In this document: positions 33,989 through 43,867 of the stretch, in pieces | How the letters are laid out: each line of letters opens with the position of its first letter | Position numbering within the stretch: the first letter of the stretch is position 1 | Assembly: GCF_001039355.2 (NCBI RefSeq) | Contig: NW_019775810.1 | Coordinates: forward strand, 26,297 to 74,894 | Source of the DNA: Lingula anatina | Lineage: Eukaryota > Brachiopoda > Lingulata > Lingulida > Lingulidae | Direction: 5' to 3' | Length of the DNA stretch: 48,598 nucleotides | Translations under genes and position numbers: made by a program | The notes under the pieces: model-generated | Seen by the model: only the letters and a program-made list of their open reading frames with translations | The model's database searches: none | Told to the model about the DNA's origin: nothing

Positions 33989-34641
33989 ATGGCAAATATG
34001 AAGGCTGGAAGATTAAAAAGCTCTTCTGTACAAGGATTGTACAAGAAATGCCTTTCTTTTATTTTACTTGCCTGTTGTGTTATTACTGCCTGGTATCTGT
34101 TGGGAGCCAATGAACTTTTATATCTCAAGCACAGCAAACAAGTAGAAAAACTAACAAGATATAACGAAGCTGTTGAACACGGCGTGTTCGGTTCTAATAA
34201 CACATCTCTCGAGAAAGATGAACGTTCAGAACTGAGGACAATTCAGCTGACAGAGACAGGAAAATTTTTGTCAGATTCTCTCAAATTTCAAGCAACTGAG
34301 ACAGAAGACCCAACTGAACATTTGGAAGATTCCGTGACAGGTTGGACTTCCCGGGCAGAGTCATTACCTACCTATTTCTCCAAAGAAACTTTACGATGGC
34401 AAAAAGCAACAAATTCTGGGTTGTACGTGTTCTCTGCATTTTATGATCCACGAGTAAAAGGCAGAGAAGTAAAAGTAATATCAGCGGCATGCGAACCCGT
34501 AGAAAAACACATGCCTTTATATTGTCGACTTTGGTTTGAAGCTGAACACAAATACTATAATGGAACTGTCAGAGGGAACATATTGACTGATGTCCGCCGA
34601 GGAGTACTTGAATATATCCATAGGGTTGACAGAAATGGGAG
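33989..34641 (+). CDS. GT92-like glycosyltransferase, exon 1 (anchor, stem, start of catalytic domain)
   Basis: The ATG at 33989 (GTGAAGATGG) encodes a short basic tail, a type II signal anchor at residues about 21-39 (CLSFILLACCVITAWYLLGA) and a stem with one NNTS sequon. About residue 144 the GT92 (formerly DUF23) N-terminal signature appears: NSGLYVFSAFYDPR, then VKVISAACEP and LYCRLWFEAE. The exon ends at GGGAG|GTATTT (phase 2). Joined with 44986-45078 the split codon becomes Arg and the frame continues. GT92 enzymes such as C. elegans GALT-1 are Golgi beta-galactosyltransferases; donor and acceptor cannot be deduced here. Catalytic exons with the DxD-type metal site lie beyond the window. 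Confidence 0.65.
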
Positions 34642-34930
34642 GTATTTTAGAGATGTACATGTATAATATATATTTGTGATGTTTTACATATTATATGTGT
34701 GTGTGTGTGTTTGTGTCAAAGGCAAGATTAAAATCCAGGCAGGTCTGACATATGACTCGGCGAGATTGAAATCCAAGTCAAAGACAATTTAAATGAAGAG
34801 CTACATTAATCACATCCCAAATATACAGCCGTTTAACCTATAGAAACTGCATTGATGCTCATAAGTTAAGCAATACCCAGGTTTTTTCAAAAGTTTCTTC
34901 TATCATGATCATTATTTCATTTGTTTGTGG

Positions 34931-35368
34931 AATTATCCTACAATCACCTTCAACCGCGAGATTCCATGAGATATAGCAGCGCACGCGCAGTAGGCACTTC
35001 AGCAGCAACACTTCAAGCAGTAGGTTACGTTTTCACGTGAGGCAGACCTAACATCGGAAATCAACGGTAAGATTGGGCCATCGGCTTTATTTATATTTTC
35101 CATTAGTTACTAAATACAGGATTTACGATCATAAATGTTTATCTTTCTTTGGAATGGCCCAATTTTCCTCATTTGATGATGTTTTCTCCCTTCTCTGTGT
35201 ATTTCGGGCGCCGCCATTTTAAGTTTGAGATACTTTCTATAGCCAGACCGTAATCGGTACGGCTAAATAGACATTAATAGCGATTATGGTCGTAATCGAC
35301 TTCGCTAAAATAATAATAGTAGTAGTTCTCCCGCAGTTAATAATTATTCACTGATTCTACCGTAATTG
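34931..35368 (+). mobile_element. Left terminal fragment of a second DIRS copy
   Basis: Starts exactly at the DIRS left terminus (AATTATCCTACAATCACC) and matches 37686-38128 with only a handful of substitutions and one 5-bp indel. It breaks off at an N (35369). It includes the 5' untranslated region with a YY1-like GCCGCCATTTT, but no gag. Either a truncated insertion or a collapsed full copy in the assembly. Confidence 0.85.
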
Positions 35369-35369
35369 N

Positions 35370-37685
35370 TTGGCGTGTTGTATTGAAAAAATGCTGTACT
35401 TATGGCAAAATGAACCCACAATTTCTGACTTCTGATTGACCAATAAATAACAGTTAAAATGCACCAGAATGCAGTATTATACATACTTTTTTTTTTAATT
35501 TTCCACACCATGGGAGGGGGACACCCCCTCCCCCCTCGGGATCTTTGCCCCCTCGTGTCCGCTTACTGCCCCCCTGGCATTTTGCTCAGACTACGGCCCT
35601 TGATAGTGGGTATACCACATTTTGTGGTGCCCCGACTTGCCTGTGTTTTCTAACATTTTCAGGCCTTGATTCAAATTGGGTTTTTAATTGAATGATGGGT
35701 GTGCAACTTTGCCCAAAGTTCAATTCCAGATAAACTTTGTTTATCAATACTGTCATGAATTAAGTATAAATAGTGCAGTTTAAGGTAAAGATTGATTGTA
35801 AATGGTGCTGTTTAAGTTTACCTATTACAAATATTGCAATTTATTATTATTAATTACAGTATGTATGTGTGTGAGTGTGCAATAAATATTATGTAGTTAG
35901 AATTTTTTTTAGAGATATTCTATTGAAAACTCTATTAATTTCTTCTAGGCTTGAATAGAAATAATTTTTTCCTTTGGCATGTACACTTTAGAATAACTGT
36001 ACAGTACATGTATTAGTGTATAACTTGCCTGGGCTATTACCTAAAAATCCCTGAAAAATACGTGAGTTAGAGCCTTAAAGGTCCTTGAAAGCCAATTGTT
36101 CTTATGTGTCTGTATGAATCCTTGCCAGTGAATTTTGTGATAGAGTTGTTGGAATGACTAGGGAAGTTTGGCGTAGTCAAACGTTTATTTATGGCGACGG
36201 TCTGATTCTTCACAAGTTGTTAACATTTTTGCTCTAGCCTCGGATTCAATGCTGCATCTATCGCGATCAGACTCCCTGTCCAATCACGGGCGTTTATTAT
36301 GGCATAACTTGCCGAAAATTTGCATAAGCCTCGGATTCAACGCTGCATCTTTTGATCAGACACCCTGTCCAATCACGGACGGGGGTTTCACTTAGGTTCG
36401 CGCCTCAGCGTTTAACCAAATGAGCGTTACTATTCCTTCCCACTCTGCTTTACACAAGGTTCTATAGTGTATGCAATTGTCAGAATAATTTTACATTGTA
36501 GTATTCAGTGATACAGTACAGTTGTATGGGATTTTGAACCCTTTAAAACTGAATTCATGGTCAAGTGTACATGAAAGAACTACTAGTAATTTTGCTATAA
36601 ATAACTGCACACAGACACTCCATTGTAAAAGTTAGATATTAGCTTTTGCCTAACTTAGAGAGTATGGGGAGATTATCATATTATATTATAATACACAACT
36701 ACTAATATAATGTATATGAACACAGTGATGTGGGAAGACGTATAGTCAAGCACCTAAAAATGTTATGCATATAATGCATATGCATATCAATTCCAGCATT
36801 ATATTTCAAGTTAAATTTTTAATATTTTAATTTGTAGATGAAGTACACTCCTCTGTGACTGTTAAGAAAAAGATGTTGAAGATACACCTAACTAATCATG
36901 CTTTGCCAAAGATCATGCAGGTGCAGGACAGGAAAGAGAGAGAAAAATGAAGATTACATTCATATGACCACTGATTTTATTTAAATAGACAATGTCTGAG
37001 ATTTTGCCTGAAGGAAGAGACTTTATGTGATTTTATAGACTTACTAGTAACTTATCTACTTAATGACAGTTCTTTTGAATTTTAAACATCTTACCTGATA
37101 TTAATCAAGGGTTTCTGGATTTAAATTTAATTTAATGAAGATTTTTTAAAAATTGAAATAATTGTGATTCTTGGATTGGGTGAAAAAACTGCTTTGACTC
37201 CAGGAATAAGGTGGAAAGTTCTTTCACAGGACTGGTAATAATTTTCTTGACATGAATCATTTAACAATTGTTTAAATTTAATATTAAAATATCTTTATAA
37301 AAAGTTTCTTTGAGATGTATTTTTGTATTATTTTTCCATTCCATTCACATCACATTATTTAGTTGGTTGAAGGTATTTGTTCAGTGTAATGTTATGAATT
37401 AATTAAACAGTTTAAAATATATCACTAATCTTTTTGTTTCAACCACAACACAGGCAGATCAAGTCCTTTGAAGAATTCATCCATTAATCAGCTTGCTAAT
37501 TTTTCAGTTATACCTTGCAGTCTGCAGATTTCAGATGCTTAAGATATTTCATCAGGACACTGATCTGCCTGTGCATCAGACATGTTATTACAGTGCCCTA
37601 CTACGTATGTGATTCTGGATAAAATTATTTTGCCTTTGGTTCAATGATGTAAATCACTGTGCTCCTGGTTTTAGGTTGGGTCATT
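35370..37685. other. Intronic DNA between the two DIRS copies
   Basis: No gene is recognised. A 56-bp block (CCTCGGATTCAATGCTGCAT ... CTGTCCAATCACGG) occurs at 36238 and again at 36328. Confidence 0.5.
36238..36382 (+). repeat. Tandem duplication with a 90-bp period
   Basis: GCCTCGGATTCAAYGCTGCATCT and CCCTGTCCAATCACGG recur 90 bp apart. Confidence 0.8.
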
Positions 37686-37752
37686 AATTATCCTACAATC
37701 ACCTTCAACCGCGAGATTCCATGAGATATAGCAGCGCACGCGCAGTAGGCAC
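37686..37752 (+). repeat. DIRS left inverted terminal repeat
   Basis: Pairs with 42432-42497 in reverse orientation over about 66 bp; the outer 17 bp and the inner 30 bp match, while about 17 bp between them differ. Its first 42 bp recur perfectly inverted at 42258-42299. Confidence 0.85.
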
Positions 37753-38308
37753 TTCAGCAGCAACACTTCAAGCAGTAGGTTACGTTTTCACGTGAGGCAG
37801 ACCTAACATCGGAAATCAACGGTAAGATTGGGCCATCGGCTTTATTTATATTTTCCATTAGTTACTAAATACAGGATTTACGATCATAAGTGTTTATTTT
37901 TCTTTGGAATGGCCCAATTTTCCTCATTTGATGATGTTTTCTCCCTTCTCTGTGTATTTCGGGCGCCGCCATTTTCAGTTTGAGATAGCCTACTTTCTAT
38001 AGCCAGACCGTAATCGGTACGGCTAAATAGACATTAATAGAGATTATGGTCGTAATCGACTTCGCTAAAACAATAATAGTAGTAGTTCTCCCGCAGTTAA
38101 TAATTATTCACTGATTCTACCGTAATCGGTACAGTGAGGAGCCACAATTGATCTGGTCATTAGTGACACGATCAGGGGAAAAAATTCACGGTTATCATTT
38201 ACTGTGGATTAGACGGGAATATGTTTGTTGTCTCAGAACTTTTCATACACTATAATTAGTGTTTGTTCTGGCGGGTTACATTACGCTCTTTCCCACTTTC
38301 AGAGCGAC

Positions 38309-39283
38309 ATGGCGGAAGACGAAAACCCCAAGCCCGATCCTTTTTTGACTGTGTCGGCAGCCATTACACAGATGGCCACTTCTGTGCAGGATCTGGGCAC
38401 GTCCCTTGGGAAGAAACTTGATACCCTTGTGAGTCTGCAGAGTAATACTGCTGTAATTAAGCAGCCACAGAGCGGCAGCTCTACTGATCTTGACCAAATG
38501 GACTGTGAGGTTCTTCTTGACCAGTTCACTTGCCCTTCTACCAGTGAGGGCGCCCAGAGTGATAATCCTTCTGCAGCTGACTGCATTTTTCACGATCTGT
38601 CCCAAGATTTGGAGGTGGAGGGCACTGGATCTCCAGTCCCTGAGGACATTGCAACTCTTATTACCACCTTACTCTCCTCTGGGTTGCCAGAAGATAAACT
38701 GAAGGACAAGCTGAATGCTTATCTCACACCAGCCAACATACCTCTTTTATGTAAGGTAAAAGTTAATCAGGTCATCTGGGATTCCCTGGACACGACTGCT
38801 AGGTCCAGTGACCTCAAACTCCAGAAAGTCCAAGGACTTATTACCAAAGCGTTGATGGCTGGGATCAGTGCGGCAGCTAAACTGAAGGCAGCTGGAGTGC
38901 AACAAGAGGATCTCCTCCAATCCCTTCGTCATACCACAGACAGCATTGTTTTTCTTGCCATGGCCTCCAGGGAGATCAATTTCAAGAGGAGGGACTTCCT
39001 TAAACCCCACATCCATGCTGATTATGTACCTCTGTGCTCCACATCAGTCCCTATTACAGAAGAGTTGTTTGGTGACGACCTCAGTCAACGTATGAAGGAC
39101 ATTAAAGAACTTAAAGTCACCAAGCAGGCGCTACAACCCCCCTTCAAACGGCCTTTTTTAGGGAGGAAGCCAGTGACCCCTTACCCCAGCAGGGCACTCC
39201 GCACTCAGTTCCAACACAGACGGGGAAAAGGAAGAGGATTTCCCCAGTACAGGAAGAAAGGTTACCCTGCCAAGAACTTATAA
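38309..39283 (+). CDS. DIRS ORF1 (gag-like)
   Basis: The ATG at 38309 (GCGACATGG) is preferred to the in-frame start at 38225 because of its context; the upstream part is probably leader. The product is about 324 residues with no zinc knuckle; the C-terminus is basic (RRGKGRGFPQYRKKGYP), as expected for nucleic-acid binding. The middle is Leu/Ala-rich helical sequence (PEDKLKDKLNAYL, LQKVQGLITKAL). DIRS ORF1 proteins are thought to form the particle by analogy with Gag. It ends at TAA 39281-39283, overlapping the RT frame by about 200 nt, with a TTTTTTA slippery heptamer 121 nt before the stop. Confidence 0.75.
   Translation: MAEDENPKPDPFLTVSAAITQMATSVQDLGTSLGKKLDTLVSLQSNTAVIKQPQSGSSTDLDQMDCEVLLDQFTCPSTSEGAQSDNPSAADCIFHDLSQDLEVEGTGSPVPEDIATLITTLLSSGLPEDKLKDKLNAYLTPANIPLLCKVKVNQVIWDSLDTTARSSDLKLQKVQGLITKALMAGISAAAKLKAAGVQQEDLLQSLRHTTDSIVFLAMASREINFKRRDFLKPHIHADYVPLCSTSVPITEELFGDDLSQRMKDIKELKVTKQALQPPFKRPFLGRKPVTPYPSRALRTQFQHRRGKGRGFPQYRKKGYPAKNL
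39154..39160 (+). promoter_or_regulatory. Candidate -1 ribosomal frameshift site TTTTTTA
   Basis: In the ORF1 frame it reads CC(T TTT TTA) GGG, the X XXY YYZ arrangement used by retroviral gag-pol shifts. A -1 slip enters the RT frame, which is open from 39076 onwards. Downstream GC-containing sequence (39161-39240) could fold, but I did not compute a structure. Confidence 0.5.
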
Positions 39284-39285
39284 AG

Positions 39286-41322
39286 GTGGGCAATTCTAAC
39301 TTTTATCGTGCAGGGAATTTAAAAAACTCACGCCATGAATGGGAAAAGATTACATGTGATTCTTTTATCCTTAATGCTGTTACTCAGTATAGGCTCGAGT
39401 TTATTGACAATTTACCGCCTCGTCAGACCTTTATACCTACCCCCATTCAATTTAACGAGCAAGAGAAAGAGATAATAGACCTAGAAATTCAGAACTTTTT
39501 GGATAAGAAAATTATTGTGCCTTGTCAACATAGCAGCCCACAGTTTATCTCTAACATTTTTATTCGTCAGAAGCAAAATGGCAAATTCCGCATTATCCTC
39601 AATCTGAGCCAGCTCAACAAATTTATTGTGTACCAGAAATTAAAAATGGACACGCTGGAGACCATTATTAAACTGATGAGAGAAGGGGCTTTTATGGGGT
39701 CATTAGATCTAAAGGATGCCTATTATTCTGTCCCGATTGCTACAGAAGATCAATGCTATCTCCGGTTTCTTTGGAAAGGGGACTTATTTCAGTTTACTTG
39801 CCTTCCCATGGGACTCACCAGTTCACCACGGATCTTCAGCAAAATCTTAAAACCTGTCATGGCCGAGTTAAGATTGTTAGGCTATGTTAATGCTATTTAC
39901 ATTGATGACACTTTTCTTCTGGGGGATTCTTATGATGAATGTGTTAAGAACATCACAGCCACACAGAATCTTCTCACTAGACTGGGGTTTAGCCTTAATT
40001 ATGAGAAATCAGTCACTATACCTAAACAGCAGCTGGTTATGCTTGGGTTTTTGCTTGACTCTACAGACATGACTGTCCGTCTCACCCTCCAGAAAGCTAC
40101 TCACATAAAAGAAATCTGCACTAGGCTCATTGATTCTCCAGTCATAACCATCCAGGTTCTCTCAGAAGCTATTGGAACCCTGTGTGCATCATTCCCTGCA
40201 GTCGAATTTGGACCTCTCTTTTACCGTGCATTAGAACGGGACAAAAATGCTGGGTTAGCTAGGTGCAAAGGGGATTATTCAGGTGTCATAACTCTCAGCC
40301 AACAGTCCATTAAACAACTGCGATGGTGGATTGATAATGTGCACAATGCTTTTAAAGTTATTTCACACACTGAACCCTCTCACATGATTACTACCGATGC
40401 GTCAAAAAAGGGATGGGGGGCAACTAATCAAGGTGGATCTTCAGTGGGAGGCAGATGGACTTGCACGGAAAGCAATATGCACATTAACTATCTTGAGCTT
40501 TATGCAGCATTTTTTGGTCTCCAGAGTTTCTGTAAGGAACTATGTAACACTCATGTCAGGATTAAGCTAGATAACTCTACAGCTGTGGCTTATATTAATT
40601 CCATGGGGGGAATGAAATCTCAGGACTGTGATAGACTAACTACTGACCTGTGGGTATGGGCCATAGAGCGCAATATTTGGCTCAGTGCGTGTCACATTCC
40701 TGGGGTTAATAATGTGGAGGCAGATTTAGCATCACGGAAATTTAATGACCGCACAGAATGGATGCTGAATAAAACAGTTTTCTATGAACTTACTCAGCGG
40801 TTTTTTGAACCAGACATTGATTTATTTGCCTCTCGCCTAAATGCACAATTAGACAGATTTGTTTCCTGGCACCCAGAGCCTGGGGCTGCATATGTTGATG
40901 CGTTTCACCTGCATTGGGCACAGTTTAAACCCTATCTTTATCCTCCTTTTAGCCTCATTACCCAGTGTCTGCAGAAAATCAGCAGGGACCAAGTCGAAGA
41001 TTGCATACTTATTGTCCCCTTTTGGCCAACACAAGCGTGGTTTACCCAAGTTATGACTCTACTAGTGGACCACCCACTTGTTCTGCCACGCAGGAACATT
41101 CTCACACTTCCAGGAGCACCGGAAACGTTACCATTCAAAGCACAATTACTAGCAGTTCACTGCTCAGGAAAGCTTTCCAGGGCCAGGAACTTTCGGGAAA
41201 TGTTGCCGACCTTATCCTCGAGTCCTGGTCAGATAATACAAGGAAGCAATACAATGGAATCTATAAGAAATGGATTTCCTTTTGTGGTCAAAGACAGACT
41301 AATGTTTTCAAAGCAGATCTGA
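39286..41322 (+). CDS. DIRS ORF2: reverse transcriptase, RNase H and MT-like domain
   Basis: Open from 39076; there is no strong ATG at the start, so synthesis by frameshift from ORF1 is likely. RT motifs: KFRIILNLSQLN, SLDLKDAYYSVPI, FTCLPMGLTSSP and YIDDTFLLG (the catalytic DD, near 39901). RNase H: TTDASKKGWGA, INYLELYAAF, LDNSTAVAYIN and NVEADLASR supply the D-E-D-D set. The final part (PDIDLFASRLNAQ ... YPPFSL ... VPFWPTQAWF) matches the segment usually called the DIRS methyltransferase-like (Dam-like) domain; activity is uncertain. There are no internal stops. The tail overlaps the recombinase ORF by up to 358 nt in another frame. Confidence 0.85.
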   Translation: MGNSNFYRAGNLKNSRHEWEKITCDSFILNAVTQYRLEFIDNLPPRQTFIPTPIQFNEQEKEIIDLEIQNFLDKKIIVPCQHSSPQFISNIFIRQKQNGKFRIILNLSQLNKFIVYQKLKMDTLETIIKLMREGAFMGSLDLKDAYYSVPIATEDQCYLRFLWKGDLFQFTCLPMGLTSSPRIFSKILKPVMAELRLLGYVNAIYIDDTFLLGDSYDECVKNITATQNLLTRLGFSLNYEKSVTIPKQQLVMLGFLLDSTDMTVRLTLQKATHIKEICTRLIDSPVITIQVLSEAIGTLCASFPAVEFGPLFYRALERDKNAGLARCKGDYSGVITLSQQSIKQLRWWIDNVHNAFKVISHTEPSHMITTDASKKGWGATNQGGSSVGGRWTCTESNMHINYLELYAAFFGLQSFCKELCNTHVRIKLDNSTAVAYINSMGGMKSQDCDRLTTDLWVWAIERNIWLSACHIPGVNNVEADLASRKFNDRTEWMLNKTVFYELTQRFFEPDIDLFASRLNAQLDRFVSWHPEPGAAYVDAFHLHWAQFKPYLYPPFSLITQCLQKISRDQVEDCILIVPFWPTQAWFTQVMTLLVDHPLVLPRRNILTLPGAPETLPFKAQLLAVHCSGKLSRARNFREMLPTLSSSPGQIIQGSNTMESIRNGFPFVVKDRLMFSKQI

Positions 41323-42107
41323 ACAGTGTGTTAGACTTCCTTTGCCAGTTGTTTCATGAAGGGGCAGGGTACTCTTTGCTTAATTCAGCAAGATCTGCAT
41401 TATCTGCACTCTTACCTCCGATAGATGGGACTAGTGTGGGTGAACATGTTTTGGTCGGAAGACTGTTGAAAGGGGTGAAATCACGCAGACCTTCACTCCC
41501 CAGATACTCTCAAACTTGGGACCCTTGTATTGTTATCAATTACCTCACTCGTGCTGACAATAGTTCTCTCAAAGAATTAACACTCAATCTCTGTATGTTG
41601 CTTGCATTAATCACTGGACAGAGAGCTCAAACGCTACATAAACTGAAATTAAGCGACATGAATATTGAGACAGATTTCATCAGATTTACTCTGTCATGCC
41701 CTGTTAAAACTAGAGGGCCAGGACTTACACTCACCCTTCACCCTTATGAGGAACCCAAATTATGTGTTATGTCTCTCATAAAATGTTATTTAGAGAAAAC
41801 TCAGGTCATTAGAGGAGATGAAGATCAATTGTTTATATCATTTGTTAAACCACATAACGGGGTGACTAACGCCACAATTAGAAGGTGGATACTGACTGTC
41901 ATGAACAAAGCTGGGATAGATACTAATGTATTCAAAGCCCACAGTACTAGAAGCGCTGCTACGTCAGCAGCCTTTAGACATAATGTACCAATTGCCAGTA
42001 TTCTTAGAGCAGGTTCTTGGAAGTCCGAAAGTACTTTCACCAAGTTTTATAATAGAACAGTGAGAATTATGGATAATAGCTTTGCAATGGGAGTTTTACA
42101 CCATTAA
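40965..42107 (+). CDS. DIRS ORF3: tyrosine recombinase (integrase)
   Basis: 380 codons from the ATG at 40965, in the -1 frame relative to RT. The likely folded protein begins near residue 65 (LLRKAFQGQELSG, SWSDNTRKQYNGIYKKW), the N-terminal core-binding region. Catalytic residues: R in ITGQRAQTL, H-x2-R in AHSTRSAA, W in GSWKSE, and the nucleophile Tyr in KFYNRTV. Such enzymes insert a circular DNA intermediate without making a target duplication. I saw no canonical slippery heptamer in the RT overlap, so it may be made from its own start or a separate message. Confidence 0.85.
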   Translation: MSAENQQGPSRRLHTYCPLLANTSVVYPSYDSTSGPPTCSATQEHSHTSRSTGNVTIQSTITSSSLLRKAFQGQELSGNVADLILESWSDNTRKQYNGIYKKWISFCGQRQTNVFKADLNSVLDFLCQLFHEGAGYSLLNSARSALSALLPPIDGTSVGEHVLVGRLLKGVKSRRPSLPRYSQTWDPCIVINYLTRADNSSLKELTLNLCMLLALITGQRAQTLHKLKLSDMNIETDFIRFTLSCPVKTRGPGLTLTLHPYEEPKLCVMSLIKCYLEKTQVIRGDEDQLFISFVKPHNGVTNATIRRWILTVMNKAGIDTNVFKAHSTRSAATSAAFRHNVPIASILRAGSWKSESTFTKFYNRTVRIMDNSFAMGVLHH

Positions 42108-42257
42108 TTGCTTGTTGGTGATCTCTATGTTTCTCTAGGTGCCCGGTTGGCATTGACAGGGCTACCATGTCACTATACTTATTAAATAATCATGTATTCA
42201 ATTACTTGTGTTTAGTTTCTCTCTCTTGCCTCTGAAGGAACTGGTAGCCACTTTAAA

Positions 42258-42379
42258 ATCTCATGGAATCTCGCGGTTGAAGGTGATTGTAGGATAATTG
42301 AAAATTAAACGAGACTTACCTGTAAGTTGAAGTTTGAGATAGATTATCCTACAATCACCGGAGACTGAGAGATTACATG
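42258..42379 (+). repeat. DIRS internal complementary region
   Basis: 42258-42299 is a perfect inverted copy of the left 42 bp (37686-37727). 42296-42379 is a perfect inverted copy of the right 84 bp (42461-42544). Together they spell the complement of a joined right-left end, the template thought to circularise DIRS cDNA. Confidence 0.85.
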
Positions 42380-42431
42380 CCCACCACTGCCCTCCCATTA
42401 TAACAGGCTACCAGCTCCTTCACTTTAAAAT

Positions 42432-42544
42432 GTGCCTACTGCGCGTGCGCTGCTATATCTCATGTAATCTCTCAGTCTCCGGTGATTGTAGGATAATCTA
42501 TCTCAAACTTCAACTTACAGGTAAGTCTCGTTTAATTTTCAATT
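42432..42544 (+). repeat. DIRS right inverted terminal repeat with outer extension
   Basis: 42432-42497 pairs with the left repeat. 42498-42544 is an extension of about 47 bp not present at the left end but present, inverted, in the ICR. Unequal right ends of this type are known from DIRS-1. Confidence 0.75.
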
Positions 42545-42827
42545 ATGCATATTTCTTTCATATTTTGTAAATAACCTATTCAAATTAAATATTTCTGTTA
42601 ATTAAATACACAACATAGCTGATTGTTATAATCAAAATAACTTTATTACCCAAACTATACCAAAAAATGCCGGCCCATGTGTCTAAAAAGTATGCTCACA
42701 CATTAAAAAGTACGTGCTGATTAAAACAGCTTAACATGAAACTTCAATCATCTACGAATTAGTTTTAATAAAAAGAAGACTGTAGATAATAGATTATTAA
42801 TCGACTATTATCCAATAAAAAATTGGT
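42545..42827. other. Intronic DNA right of the DIRS element
   Basis: Nothing recognised; about 280 bp of AT-rich sequence before the Tc1 remnant. Confidence 0.5.
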
Positions 42828-43867
42828 GTGCCTTCCCTGGTTTTGAACAGCAGCTTCACAATGTCTCCTGCAATTTGCTACCACATTCTGGCAATCTTGC
42901 ATTGTGAGCCGTTTCCATTCCTAAATTACTGCCTGCTGGAGCTTTCTTATATTTCCAACTGGAGGATGTCTATCATTTACTGCTCTGTCATTTATATCCT
43001 TTGCATGTTCAATTACACTGAGAATTGGTGAATATGCAGGATAATCCAAATTTGGGATACCATACTGTTGCAGCTGTAAGGGCGAATTGTCCTGCACCAA
43101 AATGACATTTCTACCTGGATTTGCTTGTGTGATTGCATGGGCCCCAATGGCATTTCTGTATTGTTGACCATCTCCTTTGCATGACGTACAGTGGCAATTT
43201 TTCATCATATGAGAAAGCGCATGATACTATGACGGATACTCCGCAACCCTGAATACGTGGGTGAACACAATCATCCTGAAACGCTTGGTTTGGACCTCTC
43301 CAGACTCCTAGCCGACCATATGCATACATCAAAGTGAATCTGCTCTCTTCAGTCCACAGGACCTTCAGCCAGTCCTGAGATTTCATCTTTCTCGGTGTCT
43401 GGTTTATGCCAATCTTATCTGCTTGTGTCTGTTGGTCGACGGTGGCTTTTTACGAGGTTTTTAGATGAAAGTTCAGCTTCTAAAAGATGCCTGTTGACTG
43501 TCTGCCTACTGATTAGAGCTCTTCGTCATCCAGGCCAGATGTTTCTCAGTTGTTTGGCCGACATGAACTGGTTCTGCTGGCGTAGTCGAACCAAACGTTT
43601 TTTAACTCTTGAGTCGGTTAATCTCGGTCTACCAGAAAGAGGCTTGTCCAATACATGATGAGTTTGGCGCCATTTTGTTAGCAGCTTGGACACTTGACTT
43701 GGTGCTACTCTCTGTTGCTTTGAAATCTGTCTCTCTGACACCCCAGCAAGGTGGCTTCCTATAATTTGCCATCTGACTACCTCGTTGAGTCTTCTGCTAA
43801 CCATTGATTGGTACAATATAACAAATTGTGCCCATGCCAAGCTGGAAGCTCCGCATGACATGCCCAA
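42828..43867 (-). pseudogene. Tc1-like (IS630-Tc1-mariner) transposase pseudogene
   Basis: Minus-strand pieces in order: N-terminal helix-turn-helix (RWQIIGSHLAGVSERQISKQ ... GRPRLT, 43867-43526), catalytic part with VLWTEESRFTL and GRLGVWRG (43386-43111), then NVILVQDN ... YSPILSVIEH (43208-42921), and a last piece near 42840-42915 resembling the RRRC tail. Frames change at least twice and stops occur. The first catalytic Asp of the usual TDESRF is Glu here, and SPDLNPIE is altered, so the enzyme is dead. Terminal inverted repeats were not located. Confidence 0.8.

Larger units (their letters stand above)
37686..42544 (+). mobile_element. DIRS-type tyrosine-recombinase retrotransposon, near complete
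   Basis: Left terminus at 37686 (AATTATCCTACAATCACC). ORFs in order: gag (38309), RT/RNase H (39286) and tyrosine recombinase (to 42107). The right end comprises an internal complementary region (42258-42379) and the right terminal repeat (42432-42544). The ICR is the exact reverse complement of the first 42 bp of the element followed by that of its last 84 bp. This is the canonical DIRS layout (inverted termini plus ICR) and differs from LTR elements. No target-site duplication is expected or seen. All three ORFs are open, so the copy looks young. Confidence 0.85.

Noticed and set aside
42296-42544. Independent palindromic MITE next to the DIRS element
   Set aside because: Its arms are explained as the ICR and the right terminus of the DIRS element itself, and its loop contains DIRS terminal sequence.
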